From NCBI GenBank assembly GCA_031395485.1, contig JANNUS010000017.1, forward strand, positions 62,001-126,000: 64,000 nt of DNA, read 5' to 3'. This DNA comes from UBA2336 sp031395485 (GTDB taxonomy: Bacteria > Bacteroidota > Bacteroidia > Cytophagales > Cyclobacteriaceae). The position numbers and the translations under genes are program-made. The notes beneath the pieces were generated by a model. It was not told where the DNA came from. It searched no databases and worked only from the letters and a program-made list of their open reading frames with translations. Below, piece by piece: positions 9,558 to 18,600 of this stretch. How positions within the stretch are numbered: the stretch's first letter is position 1; every line of letters begins with the position of its first letter.

Positions 9558-9764
9558 ATGCCTATAATCGTAAACTTGGATGTCATGATGGCGAAGCGAA
9601 AAATGTCGTTGAATGAACTTTCAGAGAAAGTGGATTTAACACTTGCTAATCTTTCCATACTCAAAACCGGAAAAGCAAAAGCAATTCGATTCAGCACACT
9701 GGAATCTATTTGCAAAGCCTTGGGCTGCCAACCAGGAGACTTATTAGAGCATTCAGAAAAATAA
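9558..9764 (+). CDS. Cro/CI-type helix-turn-helix regulator
   Basis: A 68-residue XRE-family DNA-binding protein. It is almost only the HTH fold: MSLNELSEKVDLTLANLSIL contains the two HTH helices and the C-terminal part FSTLESICKALGCQPGDLLE is the typical XRE tail. It lacks any sensor domain. It is the partner of the DUF2975 protein in the same operon (3-bp gap) and probably regulates that operon; the upstream palindrome at 8957 is a candidate site. Confidence 0.88.
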   Translation: MPIIVNLDVMMAKRKMSLNELSEKVDLTLANLSILKTGKAKAIRFSTLESICKALGCQPGDLLEHSEK

Positions 9765-9771
9765 TATGCTG

Positions 9772-10161
9772 CTAAAAGCCATCATCTTTCGGTTCCCACA
9801 ATTCAATCTTGTTTCCATCAGGATCCATGATCCAACCAAACTTACCGTATGAGAATTCTTGCATCTCCCCAACTATCTGAACGCCTTCTTCTTTTAACAG
9901 TTTTAACAACTCCACAAGGTTTTCTACACGGTAATTAAACATATAGGGCTTTTGACTGGGTTGAAAATACTCTGTATCTGATTTGAAGGGACTCCATGCA
10001 GTGATTGCAGGCTTTGCCGCCTTGCTATCGATATCAATCCACTTAAAGGATGCTCCATATTCATCAATCGGTAAACCTAAGTGCTTACCATACCATTCTT
10101 TTAATTTCTTGGGGTCTTCTGTTTTAAAGAAGATGCCTCCAATACCGGTTACTCGTTTCAT
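9772..10161 (-). CDS. VOC-family (glyoxalase-like) protein
   Basis: A 129-residue single-domain vicinal oxygen chelate protein. It opens with VTGIGGIFFKTEDPKKLKEWY and ends with FGWIMDPDGNKIELWEP, the characteristic VOC beta-alpha-beta modules with the terminal metal-ligand glutamate. The canonical first metal His is replaced in this type, so catalysis is uncertain. Substrate is unknown. Its ATG overlaps the stop of the upstream DUF1801 gene by 4 bp (ATGA), which indicates translational coupling. Confidence 0.85.
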   Translation of the reverse strand: MKRVTGIGGIFFKTEDPKKLKEWYGKHLGLPIDEYGASFKWIDIDSKAAKPAITAWSPFKSDTEYFQPSQKPYMFNYRVENLVELLKLLKEEGVQIVGEMQEFSYGKFGWIMDPDGNKIELWEPKDDGF

Positions 10162-10619
10162 TTTTTATTTTTATTTAATGCTTTCATATATACATCAATC
10201 CATTGCTGTGGTGTCATTTTTGAAGCCAACTCTCCAATCAACTCGAAAGGAATATCTTCAGCTTTCTTAAAACGGATGCAGCATTTACCCATATCTAATT
10301 TTTTTGTTGTCACTTCACCCCACTGATCTTTAAACCAATCTAACAGTTGACCGTGATACAATGCCATGTGATAAACTGTGATGTAATTTTTTTGCGAAGC
10401 CAGTCCTAAAAAAGGTAAAGGCTGCTTTGGGTCACAATGATACCCTGTAGGGTGAAGAGAATGTGGTACAACCCATCCCATCGCACCGTAACTCATCACT
10501 TCCTCAAATCCTTTTGGTAAGTTTTTATGAATAGCATTGCGCAGCTTAGTCATCGCTTGCTTTCGATCCTCAGGAAGAGAATTAAGATACTCGGTCACAG
10601 TTTTAGCTTTTGATTGCAT
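10158..10619 (-). CDS. DUF1801 (YdhG-like) protein
   Basis: A 153-residue cytoplasmic protein of the DUF1801 family. Family hallmarks visible are the N-terminal helix pattern VTEYLNSLPEDRKQAMTKLR, the E-x-MSYGAMGW segment, and the C-terminal KCCIRFKKAEDIP stretch. Members are compared to the YdhG/Fra fold; biochemical role is not established. It overlaps the VOC gene by 4 bp and follows the DUF4199 gene by 15 bp, so the three are probably one operon. Confidence 0.82.
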   Translation of the reverse strand: MQSKAKTVTEYLNSLPEDRKQAMTKLRNAIHKNLPKGFEEVMSYGAMGWVVPHSLHPTGYHCDPKQPLPFLGLASQKNYITVYHMALYHGQLLDWFKDQWGEVTTKKLDMGKCCIRFKKAEDIPFELIGELASKMTPQQWIDVYMKALNKNKK

Positions 10620-10634
10620 AGTATTTGAAGTTCG

Positions 10635-11174
10635 CTAGTTACCGGAGGGTAAAAATTCCTTCTTACGAAGCAGAGCAGCGCTCATGAGCGAGATAATAAG
10701 TGCAACTGGCAATATCTCCATTATGGTAAAGGCAAACCGGATGAGTGGATTCCCATCATATACTACTAACAATTTTTGAAATTCTTTTGCAGCTTCCTGA
10801 AGTTCAGCCTCCGTAGCACCATTGCTTTTTAATTTTTCTTGCTCATAGACTCCATATGCTTCCATGTAGCCAGAACTGACTGTGTTATAAGCTATTTCCC
10901 AAGTGAGGCAATACATTATACAAGCTACAAGTGCAATAAGGCCTCCAACTTTAAAAGCCTGGCCAAATGTGATAACTCCGTTTTGGTGATTATCACGATA
11001 TGATTTAATCCCAAAAAAAACCAACGATAACGAGATAACCATGGTGGTGTAACCCACCCACATGCCGTTATCAAAATTAATGGTTCCGTTTTTATGCAGC
11101 GGCACGGTTACAAAAAACATGATGCCTAAGATAATACCAGCTATCAGGCCATAGACAAGGATAATTTTTTTCAT
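10635..11174 (-). CDS. DUF4199 family membrane protein
   Basis: A 179-residue protein with four predicted membrane helices (about 4-24, 36-57, 73-93 and 147-169). The third segment ends in a soluble loop containing YGVYEQEKLKSNGATEAELQEA, typical of DUF4199 proteins. Function is not known. In Bacteroidota these genes often sit beside membrane-bound LuxR-type regulators, as here (the regulator gene is 129 bp upstream on the same strand). Confidence 0.78.
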   Translation of the reverse strand: MKKIILVYGLIAGIILGIMFFVTVPLHKNGTINFDNGMWVGYTTMVISLSLVFFGIKSYRDNHQNGVITFGQAFKVGGLIALVACIMYCLTWEIAYNTVSSGYMEAYGVYEQEKLKSNGATEAELQEAAKEFQKLLVVYDGNPLIRFAFTIMEILPVALIISLMSAALLRKKEFLPSGN

Positions 11175-11303
11175 CGTTTAAAATTTTTAGTGAACTCAAA
11201 ACAAGCCCTCAATCTGCCAATAGCCTTCACCCGAAAGGGTGATTCATCTAAATTTAATTGAATTCACTCAAATGGGCGATACGTTTTAAGGTATTAGTCT
11301 AAC

Positions 11304-11729
11304 TCATGGTATCAATTGAAGCTCCTTAGCCCGCTGGATAGCCTGTGTTCTCCGCTTTGCCTCCAGCTTTAAAAAGAGATTGGAGGAATGGGTTTTAATA
11401 GTATTGAGTGACACAAAGAGTTTATCTGCTATTTCCTGATTGGAAAGACCCTTCGCCATTAGTTCCAGCACTTCATATTCCCGTTTACTGATACCTAACT
11501 TTTCCAGCCTTGATTCGTCAAATTTAAAATTGGGGTTGGTGATAATAATGGTTTTTCGACTGGTGAGTTTCAGCCCTACCCATGCCCCGAGAATGGTGAA
11601 CATCACAGCAATAATTCCTACATAAAATTCAATGGCTAAATCACGAACAAATAACCTGTACTCAAGGAATTTTAAGAAGCTGATTAAGATAGCTAATGCT
11701 ATGCCGTAGATGAGGATCGTGCGCTTCAC
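11304..11729 (-). CDS. Membrane-anchored LuxR-type transcription regulator
   Basis: A 141-residue protein with two N-terminal membrane helices (about 4-22 and 35-57) and a C-terminal LuxR/GerE-type HTH (ISKREYEVLELMAKGLSNQE and VSLNTIKTHSSNLF). It has no receiver or ligand-binding domain. Tethering a LuxR HTH to the membrane suggests direct control by the membrane or by a partner such as the DUF4199 protein next to it. Regulation by the membrane is my inference; the fold calls are clear. Confidence 0.88.
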   Translation of the reverse strand: MKRTILIYGIALAILISFLKFLEYRLFVRDLAIEFYVGIIAVMFTILGAWVGLKLTSRKTIIITNPNFKFDESRLEKLGISKREYEVLELMAKGLSNQEIADKLFVSLNTIKTHSSNLFLKLEAKRRTQAIQRAKELQLIP

Positions 11730-11944
11730 GTGTTAAGTATCTTGCTTGTAAATTTAGTGAGACTCACAGCAGCCACAATCCTCACCCTTAAGGCTTGCAC
11801 GAGGTGAAGCTAATGATACGAATATAACTCCCAAAATGGTTTCACAATGACTCCGCAGAAAATAAACTCTATTAAATTCACGCAATCTAAGGGATAGAAT
11901 TTAGTTCAGATTTTAGTTTCTTTAACGAAAATTATCCTTTTCAA

Positions 11945-12478
11945 ATGAAAAGTACACAAACAAAAATATTAATTATTGCCCTTTTATTTACCATAGTTCA
12001 ATGTAAAGAGAACGAAGTTGAGAGCAGGAAATTACCAAGGCTCATGAAGTTCAGTGGCTCTGCAGAAGGTGTAATCGAAAGCATAACTATACGCTGCAGT
12101 TGTGACCTTCAACTAGAATTAACGAGGTTTAAAATGAAGGATGAAAAGACTCAATTATATTCCGGAATCTTGGGTGGTGAGATTACAAGAATGAGAATTG
12201 ATGAATTAGGGGCTGGATTTTCGCTTTCACCTTTTCTTTATGGCAATGCTTCAGTAATCCTAAAATCTAATGATAGTGTATACGTATCATGGCCTGTAAA
12301 CCTCAACTCCGATTCTAATACTTTTTACAATGAAATAGCCCTCTTTAAGGGCGTGCTAAATCCAGATAAGACAATAACGGGTTCATGGAAATGCGCACCA
12401 TTTAATATCAGCGAAGGAAGCTACATAGACTTGAATGGAATCGTTGCAGGAGAGTGGAAGCTTGAGGGGATTGAATAG
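11945..12478 (+). CDS. Hypothetical lipoprotein
   Basis: A 177-residue protein that I do not assign to a family. It starts with a lipoprotein signal peptide (MKSTQTKILIIALLFTIVQC, lipobox cysteine at residue 20). The mature part is predicted mostly beta and contains a CSC pair at about residues 52-54. No catalytic motif is seen. It is flanked by a convergent gene (comM-like, 20 bp away) and a 215-bp upstream gap, so it is a single-gene unit. Confidence 0.7.
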   Translation: MKSTQTKILIIALLFTIVQCKENEVESRKLPRLMKFSGSAEGVIESITIRCSCDLQLELTRFKMKDEKTQLYSGILGGEITRMRIDELGAGFSLSPFLYGNASVILKSNDSVYVSWPVNLNSDSNTFYNEIALFKGVLNPDKTITGSWKCAPFNISEGSYIDLNGIVAGEWKLEGIE

Positions 12479-12498
12479 CTTTATCAGGCTAATTAAAA

Positions 12499-14040
12499 CT
12501 ATCCCGCCCACCCTTCTCTATCCAAACTTCTGTATTGAATAGCTTCGGCTAAATGTTCAATTTTAATTTCATCGGTACCGGCCAGGTCGGCAATGGTTCG
12601 GGATACTTTTAAAATTCTGTCGTAGGCGCGGGCGGAGAGTCCTAATCGTTCCATGGCAGTTTTTAACAACGTGCGACCTGCATCGTTGATCTCACAAATA
12701 TGTTTAACCATGTTCGAGGGCATCATGGCGTTGCAATAAACGTCTTTCTTATCTTTAAATCTTTCAGATTGTCGTTCACGCGCTTTCACTACGCGCTGTC
12801 GTATATCCGTACTACTTTCCATTTTCCGGTTCGAGGCAGTCATCTCATCAAAACTTACAGGCACAACTTCAACATGAAGATCAATTCTGTCTAACAAGGG
12901 TCCGCTTACTTTACTTAAATAACGTTGCACCACACCCGGTCCACACACACATTCCTTTTCGGGATGATTGTAGTATCCACACGGGCAGGGATTCATGCTG
13001 GCCACTAACATGAAATTTGCTGGGTATTCAATCGAGGCTTTTGCCCTCGAAATCGTCACTCTTCTTTCTTCCATAGGTTGGCGCATTACTTCCAATACGG
13101 TACGTTTAAACTCCGGCAACTCATCTAAAAACAAAACACCGTTGTTGGCCAACGAAATTTCACCCGGTTGTGGATTACCTCCTCCACCTACTAAGGCTAC
13201 ATCTGAAATAGTGTGATGAGGAGATCGGAACGGCCGCGTAGCAATCAGCGTAGCGTCACGCCCGATTCTGCCAGCTACTGAATGAATTTTTGTTGTCTCC
13301 AATGCCTCATTCAATGACAGTGGAGGAAGAATGGTTGGCAACCGTTTGGCAAGCATCGTCTTCCCCGCACCGGGTGGGCCGATCATGATTACATTGTGCC
13401 CACCGGCAGCGGCAATCTCCAATGCACGCTTAATGTTTTCCTGACCTTGTACATCCTTAAAGTCGCTGTCGTAAAAATTAAGTTGAGCATCAAATATTTT
13501 ACGTGTGTCAATCCGAACTGGATCAATGTTCTTTCGCCCCTCTAAAAAATCAATTGCCTCGCGAAGCGTATTTACTGGAATAACATCCAAATCGCTTACA
13601 ATGGCAGCTTCATTTGCATTGTCGATCGGAAGAATAAATCCTTTGAACCCTTCTTTCTGTGCTTGGATGGCGATGGGCAATACACCTTTGATTGGCCGAA
13701 GGGCTCCATCCAACGCCAACTCACCCATGATCACATACTCTTCGAGTTTTTCTGTTTTGATTTGTCCGGAGGCATGAAGCACACAAAGAGCTATTGGCAA
13801 ATCATAAACGGAACCTTCTTTGCGAATATCAGCAGGCGCCAGGTTTACCACAGTTTTTTGCCGAGGCATAAAATATCCAAAACTTTTTATCGCTGACTCA
13901 ACGCGGTGCTCGCTTTCTTTTACAGCACTATCGGGCAACCCGCTCATCCAGAATTTTGTGCCTTGCCCAACATTTACTTCTACGGTAATCTTCCGGGCAT
14001 CCACTCCGAATACAGCACAACCGTAGGTTTTTGAAAGCAT
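12499..14040 (-). CDS. comM: YifB/ComM-family Mg-chelatase-like AAA+ ATPase
   Basis: A 513-residue full-length YifB/ComM protein. The N-terminal ChlI/Lon-S5-like domain spans about residues 20-165. The AAA+ core has Walker A GPPGAGKT at 221-228, Walker B LFLDELPEF and the Mg_chelatase C-terminal domain at about 400-505. Cysteines in PCPCGYY and CVCGPG form the usual metal-binding insertion. In naturally transformable bacteria ComM is a hexameric helicase that promotes branch migration during integration of DNA; in others the role is less clear. Confidence 0.93.
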   Translation of the reverse strand: MLSKTYGCAVFGVDARKITVEVNVGQGTKFWMSGLPDSAVKESEHRVESAIKSFGYFMPRQKTVVNLAPADIRKEGSVYDLPIALCVLHASGQIKTEKLEEYVIMGELALDGALRPIKGVLPIAIQAQKEGFKGFILPIDNANEAAIVSDLDVIPVNTLREAIDFLEGRKNIDPVRIDTRKIFDAQLNFYDSDFKDVQGQENIKRALEIAAAGGHNVIMIGPPGAGKTMLAKRLPTILPPLSLNEALETTKIHSVAGRIGRDATLIATRPFRSPHHTISDVALVGGGGNPQPGEISLANNGVLFLDELPEFKRTVLEVMRQPMEERRVTISRAKASIEYPANFMLVASMNPCPCGYYNHPEKECVCGPGVVQRYLSKVSGPLLDRIDLHVEVVPVSFDEMTASNRKMESSTDIRQRVVKARERQSERFKDKKDVYCNAMMPSNMVKHICEINDAGRTLLKTAMERLGLSARAYDRILKVSRTIADLAGTDEIKIEHLAEAIQYRSLDREGWAG

Positions 14041-14083
14041 GAACTTAGCAATTGATTAAAACCAAGGTAGGAAATTAATTGGA

Positions 14084-14165
14084 CGTCATTTTGAGGGAGG
14101 TACGACTGATAAATCCCCAATTGAGGCGCTCTACCAGGGGATGTCTCACTACGTTCGACATGACG
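14084..14165. repeat. REP-like inverted repeat, copy 2 (imperfect)
   Basis: The outer ends CGTCATTTTGAG and TTCGACATGACG are an imperfect inverted repeat, and the interior carries AAATCCCC and GGGGAT in opposite orientation, the same layout as the element at 8766-8874. It lies in the gap upstream of the comM-like gene. Confidence 0.7.
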
Positions 14166-14180
14166 AAAGGTGACTACTTA

Positions 14181-14477
14181 CTATTTCTTACCCCCCTGCT
14201 GGTCGTACAGTTTCGCCTTCAGTGTATTCAGGTCGAGGTTAAGTTTATCAATTTCTTTCGTATGCCGGCTGTTATCGCGAACATGAAAAATAACGTTGGT
14301 AGCGAATAAAATTAGTAGTACAAAAGAGCAATACTTAAGTATCCATATCAAGCCCTGCATTTGAAACAGAAAATTCACATTATTTTGCTGACCGTCCATG
14401 TATATACTGAAAATGAAAATAAAAAGGTGGAGAACTCCGAAAACCGAGTAAAAAATGAGTCTGTTTCTTTTCATCAT
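14181..14477 (-). CDS. Small membrane protein with coiled-coil tail
   Basis: About 98 residues with two predicted membrane helices (about 8-26 and 40-63) and a polar C-terminal heptad-like segment (KEIDKLNLDLNTLKAKLYDQ). I start at ATG 14477; the open frame extends upstream to 14540 but that part is basic and looks non-coding, and 14474 is equally possible. It follows the MsbA-like exporter gene by about 66 bp on the same strand. No family is recognised and no function is proposed. Confidence 0.6.
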   Translation of the reverse strand: MMKRNRLIFYSVFGVLHLFIFIFSIYMDGQQNNVNFLFQMQGLIWILKYCSFVLLILFATNVIFHVRDNSRHTKEIDKLNLDLNTLKAKLYDQQGGKK

Positions 14478-14543
14478 GGTGGTAAGGTTGAATGACAAAC
14501 TTAGTCTTTTTGCTGAAAACCTAAAATTAGAACGTGCCAAAAA

Positions 14544-16367
14544 TCACGCTTTTTGGATCTCATTAAGCTTCTTATAGAGGCCATCATGCCCAATAAGCGT
14601 TTCGTGGGTTCCGCGTTCAATAATATGCCCGTTTTGAATCACCACAATTTCATCGGCATGCTGGATTGTACTAAGGCGATGGGCAATTACAATAGACGTT
14701 CGGTTTTTCATCAAATTGGTAAGTGCTTCCTGAACTAATTTCTCAGACTCTGAATCTAGTGCTGAAGTAGCTTCATCTAAAATTAGTATGGGCGGATTCT
14801 TTAATACCGCCCGGGCAATGGAAATACGCTGGCGCTGACCACCCGATAGCTTTGAACCTCGCTCGCCAATATAAGTTTGGTACCCCTCTTCTGTTTGCAT
14901 GATAAAGTCATGAGCGTTTGCCACTTTTGCCGCATTCATCACATCTTCCTCCTTTACATTCTTCATGCCGAAAGCAATATTATTGAAAATGGTATCATTA
15001 AAAAGAATAGACTCTTGGGTAACCACACCCATTTGCTGTCGCAACGATTCAATTTCATAATCCGTAATAGGAACACCATCCAATAAAATTTCACCCTGCG
15101 TAGGATCATAAAACCGAGGTATCAGATCGGCAAAGGTAGACTTGCCACCACCCGAGGGTCCGACAAGTGCAATGGTTTTTCCCTTTTCAATTTTTAGATT
15201 AATATTTTTAAGTACCAATTCGCGGTCATAGGAGAAGCTTAAATTTCGATACTCAATACTTTCCTTAAAAGAGTCGAGAGTTTTGGCGTCTGGCTTGCTC
15301 TTAATAATGGGCTCTATATCAATCACAGAAAAAATTCGTTGCGCAGCTACTGTGCCTTTTTGGATGGAAGTAATTCCATTCGCAAAATTCTTTGCGGGCT
15401 GAATCATCGAAGCATAAAAAGCTAAAAAGCCCATGAACACTTCTGGTTTTAGTTCTCCATCGCCACTCATCACCAATTGACCACCGTAATACAAAATTAC
15501 GGCAACAATAATTACCCCAAGAAATTCTGATAGCGGTGATGCTAGTTCATTTTTTTGCGCAATAGATAAGTTCACCTTTCGGTGATAACTAGTTTCGGTA
15601 TCAATTTTTTTTATAATGAAATCGCGAGCGTTGAATGCTAGGATCACGCGCATGCCGCTAAACGTTTCATCCAAAATATTGACAATGCGCCCCATCGCTT
15701 CCTGACTCTGTTTGGCTTTACGCTTCAACCGTTTAATGATCTGACCGATAACTCCGCCTGTAATTGGAAGGAGAATCAGCGTAAATAGAGTAAGCTTAAC
15801 CGAAATTGTAAAGAGTACAATCAAATACACAATTATGGTAATAGGCTCTTTCATCACCGACTTTAAACTGCTGGCAACAGAACCTTCTACTTCCGACATA
15901 TCATTCGTAAAGCGTGATACTAAATCCCCTTTGCGCTGATCGTTAAAATATCCAATATGCAAATTCGTAATGCTTGTAAAGATATGCATTCGCATATTTT
16001 TTACGACATCAACTTTTACACGTGAGGCCGTCATTCTTTCCATGTACCTAAAAAAATTAGATAACATTACACATATAACAATACCAATACACACAAACAA
16101 CAACGCATCCATACGACCATACTCAACAATGATACGAATGAAGTGATGCTGAAAAAAAGCTGTGATGTAATCCATTGACATAGAAAGTTCCGGCAATGGC
16201 GGAATAACAGAACCTAACGTTGGATTAAACAGCACCTTCATCATTGGCATAATTAACCCGAGGTACGCGGCACTAAACACAACACCAAAAATTGAGTACA
16301 CAAAAAATTTGACCAGGCGCGGAACAAGACCCGGTGCATACTTCAAAATTCGGAGGTATATTTTCAT
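14544..16367 (-). CDS. MsbA-like ABC exporter (membrane and ATPase domains fused)
   Basis: A 607-residue half-transporter: an N-terminal six-helix type IV exporter domain (about 15-330) and a C-terminal ATPase. The ATPase has Walker A VGPSGGGKST, the signature LSGGQRQR, Walker B ILILDEATSALD and the switch histidine in VIAHRLST. Homodimers of this family flip lipids (MsbA, lipid A core) or export drugs or peptides. It lies 3 bp downstream of the Wzi-like porin gene, which hints at an envelope role, but the substrate is not determined. Confidence 0.9.
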   Translation of the reverse strand: MKIYLRILKYAPGLVPRLVKFFVYSIFGVVFSAAYLGLIMPMMKVLFNPTLGSVIPPLPELSMSMDYITAFFQHHFIRIIVEYGRMDALLFVCIGIVICVMLSNFFRYMERMTASRVKVDVVKNMRMHIFTSITNLHIGYFNDQRKGDLVSRFTNDMSEVEGSVASSLKSVMKEPITIIVYLIVLFTISVKLTLFTLILLPITGGVIGQIIKRLKRKAKQSQEAMGRIVNILDETFSGMRVILAFNARDFIIKKIDTETSYHRKVNLSIAQKNELASPLSEFLGVIIVAVILYYGGQLVMSGDGELKPEVFMGFLAFYASMIQPAKNFANGITSIQKGTVAAQRIFSVIDIEPIIKSKPDAKTLDSFKESIEYRNLSFSYDRELVLKNINLKIEKGKTIALVGPSGGGKSTFADLIPRFYDPTQGEILLDGVPITDYEIESLRQQMGVVTQESILFNDTIFNNIAFGMKNVKEEDVMNAAKVANAHDFIMQTEEGYQTYIGERGSKLSGGQRQRISIARAVLKNPPILILDEATSALDSESEKLVQEALTNLMKNRTSIVIAHRLSTIQHADEIVVIQNGHIIERGTHETLIGHDGLYKKLNEIQKA

Positions 16368-16370
16368 TTA

Positions 16371-18068
16371 TTAAAATTCGTAAAGTCGTTGAGGGATATT
16401 CCAGCGTAAAGCTACGGAAGTTATAGAAGTATTTTTATTATAGAGTGGCACAGGGCTTTCGCTATTGCGGATGACAATGGCGGCATCTACAAATACATTG
16501 TGATGTACTTGCCAACTGGCCGTAAAGGAGACCAACAGAATATCATTTTTCACACCTTGCGCAGTTGCATTATTGAAATCTTTTTCGCGAGCGGAGTTGT
16601 CCTTTAAAATATCGCCACCCCAGTTTAATGTCGTGGTGTCTCTACCGACTTTCATCACAATAGCCTTTGCCGTGATGCTCAATTTTGGAATTGGCTGATA
16701 GCGTGCAATACCAATAAATTCTTTGAAGTTAGCGCCCAGTGGGTGAGCAATAGGTTGAAGGTAATTTGAGTAACTTCCATACGGTGTGTTATGCGAATAC
16801 GTGTATGGGCGAACAATATTTGTTTCGGCTTGTAAATCCAAATTAGAAATGCCAAAAGCATCATAATATTTTATGCCTGCTTGAATGCCAAATTTATTGG
16901 CCCACCAACCATTGCCTGCCTTAAGATTATCTAATAAAAATTCATCGAGCACAAATTGTCCATAAACTGAAACTCCTTTACGTGCGTTCCATTTAAAATC
17001 CATTCCAAGAATTACATTATCGCTGCTTCCGTACTGCTGCTCGATGGCCCGATAAAAAATTATTGGATTAAGGTAAGCCCACTCAAACGAAGTTGTATCG
17101 GTTGCATTAAACACAACCGATTCGAATAACCCAACATTCCATTTTTTGCCAATGTTTACACTCAAATGATGGAAGGCTACAAATTTATCCGGGTATTTGC
17201 CACTGGACTTTAACCCTGACGAACTTCCGTTAACATCAGCAACCATGCGGTTTATCATAAACAAATAATTTAATCGCCACACTTTAATATTTCCTTTCAG
17301 AAATAATGCTGGCGGTGCGTGATCCGAAAAAATAAGTGAACGCTGCCCATTGCCTATAAAAAACCTGTCGTGGCCAAATTGTAGATTAAAATGTCTGGTG
17401 GCTTCAAAACTTATATAGCCTCTGGTCTGTAAAAAGTCATATCCTTGATTTTCCTTAAATGTTTTCCAAAATCCTTCATGGGGGATAACCGGGTAAAATC
17501 CTGTGGCGGCACTGTCCTTTATCGTGCTAACTACATGGGATGGCAGCCTCACCTGATTATCCGCCAGGTATAGATAAAACCCAATTTTTCTATCGAGCAT
17601 ACCACGAACCTCAATACCGCGGGTGTTTACGAACAACAAATCATCTGCTTGCGAATCCTTTCCTCCGCCAATATAAAGCACCGGGTTAACATGTATGTCG
17701 AAATCGGAATCGTCATCGACAAACAATAAATCAGACTTCTTCTGGTAAAAGTATTTCAATACAGGCTTCTGCCTATCATTCGTTTGTGGCCGAGCCCACT
17801 CCCAGTTGTCGTTCTGAAAATACTCGAAATTAAATTTATCGGAAGGCGATGCAAATAAACCCAGTTGACTTGCAGAGTCTAAAAACGCTACAATAGCAGA
17901 ACGCTTATAGGGCTTAACACTCGAGAAAATCTGCGGCATAACCTGACCAGATTTTACTTCATACCGATCTAATAAATGATAATAATTTTCATTTACAGTA
18001 GCATAATTACTTTGCGCAAAAATGCTAAGGGGAGCTAAAACAACTAAAAACAGCGTAATCCGCTTCAT
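16371..18068 (-). CDS. Wzi-like outer-membrane capsule-assembly protein
   Basis: A 565-residue protein with a Sec signal peptide (MKRITLFLVVLAPLSIFAQ) and repeated amphipathic beta strands to the end, with a C-terminal aromatic residue (…PQRLYEF), typical of outer-membrane barrels. The layout (helical N-terminal lead with YHLLDRYEVKSG followed by a barrel with long loops) matches the Wzi family that tethers capsule at the cell surface. Family call is by overall pattern; the barrel nature is secure, the capsule role is inferred. Its stop is 3 bp upstream of the exporter gene start, suggesting an operon. Confidence 0.72.
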   Translation of the reverse strand: MKRITLFLVVLAPLSIFAQSNYATVNENYYHLLDRYEVKSGQVMPQIFSSVKPYKRSAIVAFLDSASQLGLFASPSDKFNFEYFQNDNWEWARPQTNDRQKPVLKYFYQKKSDLLFVDDDSDFDIHVNPVLYIGGGKDSQADDLLFVNTRGIEVRGMLDRKIGFYLYLADNQVRLPSHVVSTIKDSAATGFYPVIPHEGFWKTFKENQGYDFLQTRGYISFEATRHFNLQFGHDRFFIGNGQRSLIFSDHAPPALFLKGNIKVWRLNYLFMINRMVADVNGSSSGLKSSGKYPDKFVAFHHLSVNIGKKWNVGLFESVVFNATDTTSFEWAYLNPIIFYRAIEQQYGSSDNVILGMDFKWNARKGVSVYGQFVLDEFLLDNLKAGNGWWANKFGIQAGIKYYDAFGISNLDLQAETNIVRPYTYSHNTPYGSYSNYLQPIAHPLGANFKEFIGIARYQPIPKLSITAKAIVMKVGRDTTTLNWGGDILKDNSAREKDFNNATAQGVKNDILLVSFTASWQVHHNVFVDAAIVIRNSESPVPLYNKNTSITSVALRWNIPQRLYEF

Positions 18069-18134
18069 CTTAAAGTATTGATTTAGCCAAAATACAGAGG
18101 TTATGGCTAGCAGCCAAAAAACTTGGGGCAGGTA

Positions 18135-18164
18135 TTGAATTTTCGGCCTGTGTCCTTATCTTTG
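18135..18164 (+). promoter_or_regulatory. Promoter of rpmE2 (TTG-N19-TAnnTTTG)
   Basis: TTG at 18135-18137 followed by 19 nt and TATCTTTG at 18157-18164 is a full match to the Bacteroidota sigma-ABfr promoter. It precedes the L31 gene start by 30 bp. Confidence 0.75.
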
Positions 18165-18194
18165 CGATCCTTTTAAGGAAAAACCGAAAGAAAA

Positions 18195-18443
18195 ATGAAA
18201 AAGGACATTCACCCAGACTACAAAGAGGTTGTATTTCACGATACATCAAGCGATTACAAGTTTTTGAGTCGCTCTACCATGAAAACCAAAGACACCATTA
18301 AATGGGAGGACGGCAAGGAATACCCCGTTATTAAAGTGGAGGTTAGTTCAGCTTCGCACCCCTTCTTTACAGGCAAGAAAATGTTTGTAGATACAGCAGG
18401 GCGTGTTGAGAAGTTCAAGAACAAATACCAAAAGAAAGCTTAA
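18195..18443 (+). CDS. rpmE2: Ribosomal protein L31, type B
   Basis: An 82-residue protein beginning MKKDIHPDYKEVVFHDTSSD and ending VDTAGRVEKFKNKYQKK. This is the type B form of L31, which lacks the zinc-binding cysteines of the type A protein (no Cys is present). L31 bridges the ribosomal subunits in the large-subunit head region. Length and sequence are fully canonical. A promoter at 18135-18164 and terminators at 18450-18518 frame it as a single-gene unit. Confidence 0.97.
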   Translation: MKKDIHPDYKEVVFHDTSSDYKFLSRSTMKTKDTIKWEDGKEYPVIKVEVSSASHPFFTGKKMFVDTAGRVEKFKNKYQKKA

Positions 18444-18449
18444 TACTTC

Positions 18450-18472
18450 CCCGTCCGTACTACACGGGCGGG
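18450..18472 (+). terminator. Hairpin after rpmE2
   Basis: CCCGTCCGT and ACGGGCGGG pair (one G-T) around a 5-nt loop, followed by CTTCTTAT. It is a weaker terminator-like hairpin in front of the stronger one at 18491. Confidence 0.5.
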
Positions 18473-18490
18473 CTTCTTATATGCATGAGA

Positions 18491-18518
18491 AAGCCTCCGA
18501 TTCAGGAGGCTTTTTTAT
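18491..18518 (+). terminator. Rho-independent terminator after rpmE2
   Basis: Stem AAGCCTCC / GGAGGCTT with loop GATTCA, followed by a run of T (18511-18516). Clear intrinsic terminator for the L31 transcript. Confidence 0.88.
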
Positions 18519-18600
18519 TACCTCATCCTGTTCTCAAAACCCCAGAAACCCCACTCCATACAAGGTGAGGGGATAATAAAATCCGTATATATTTACAGAT

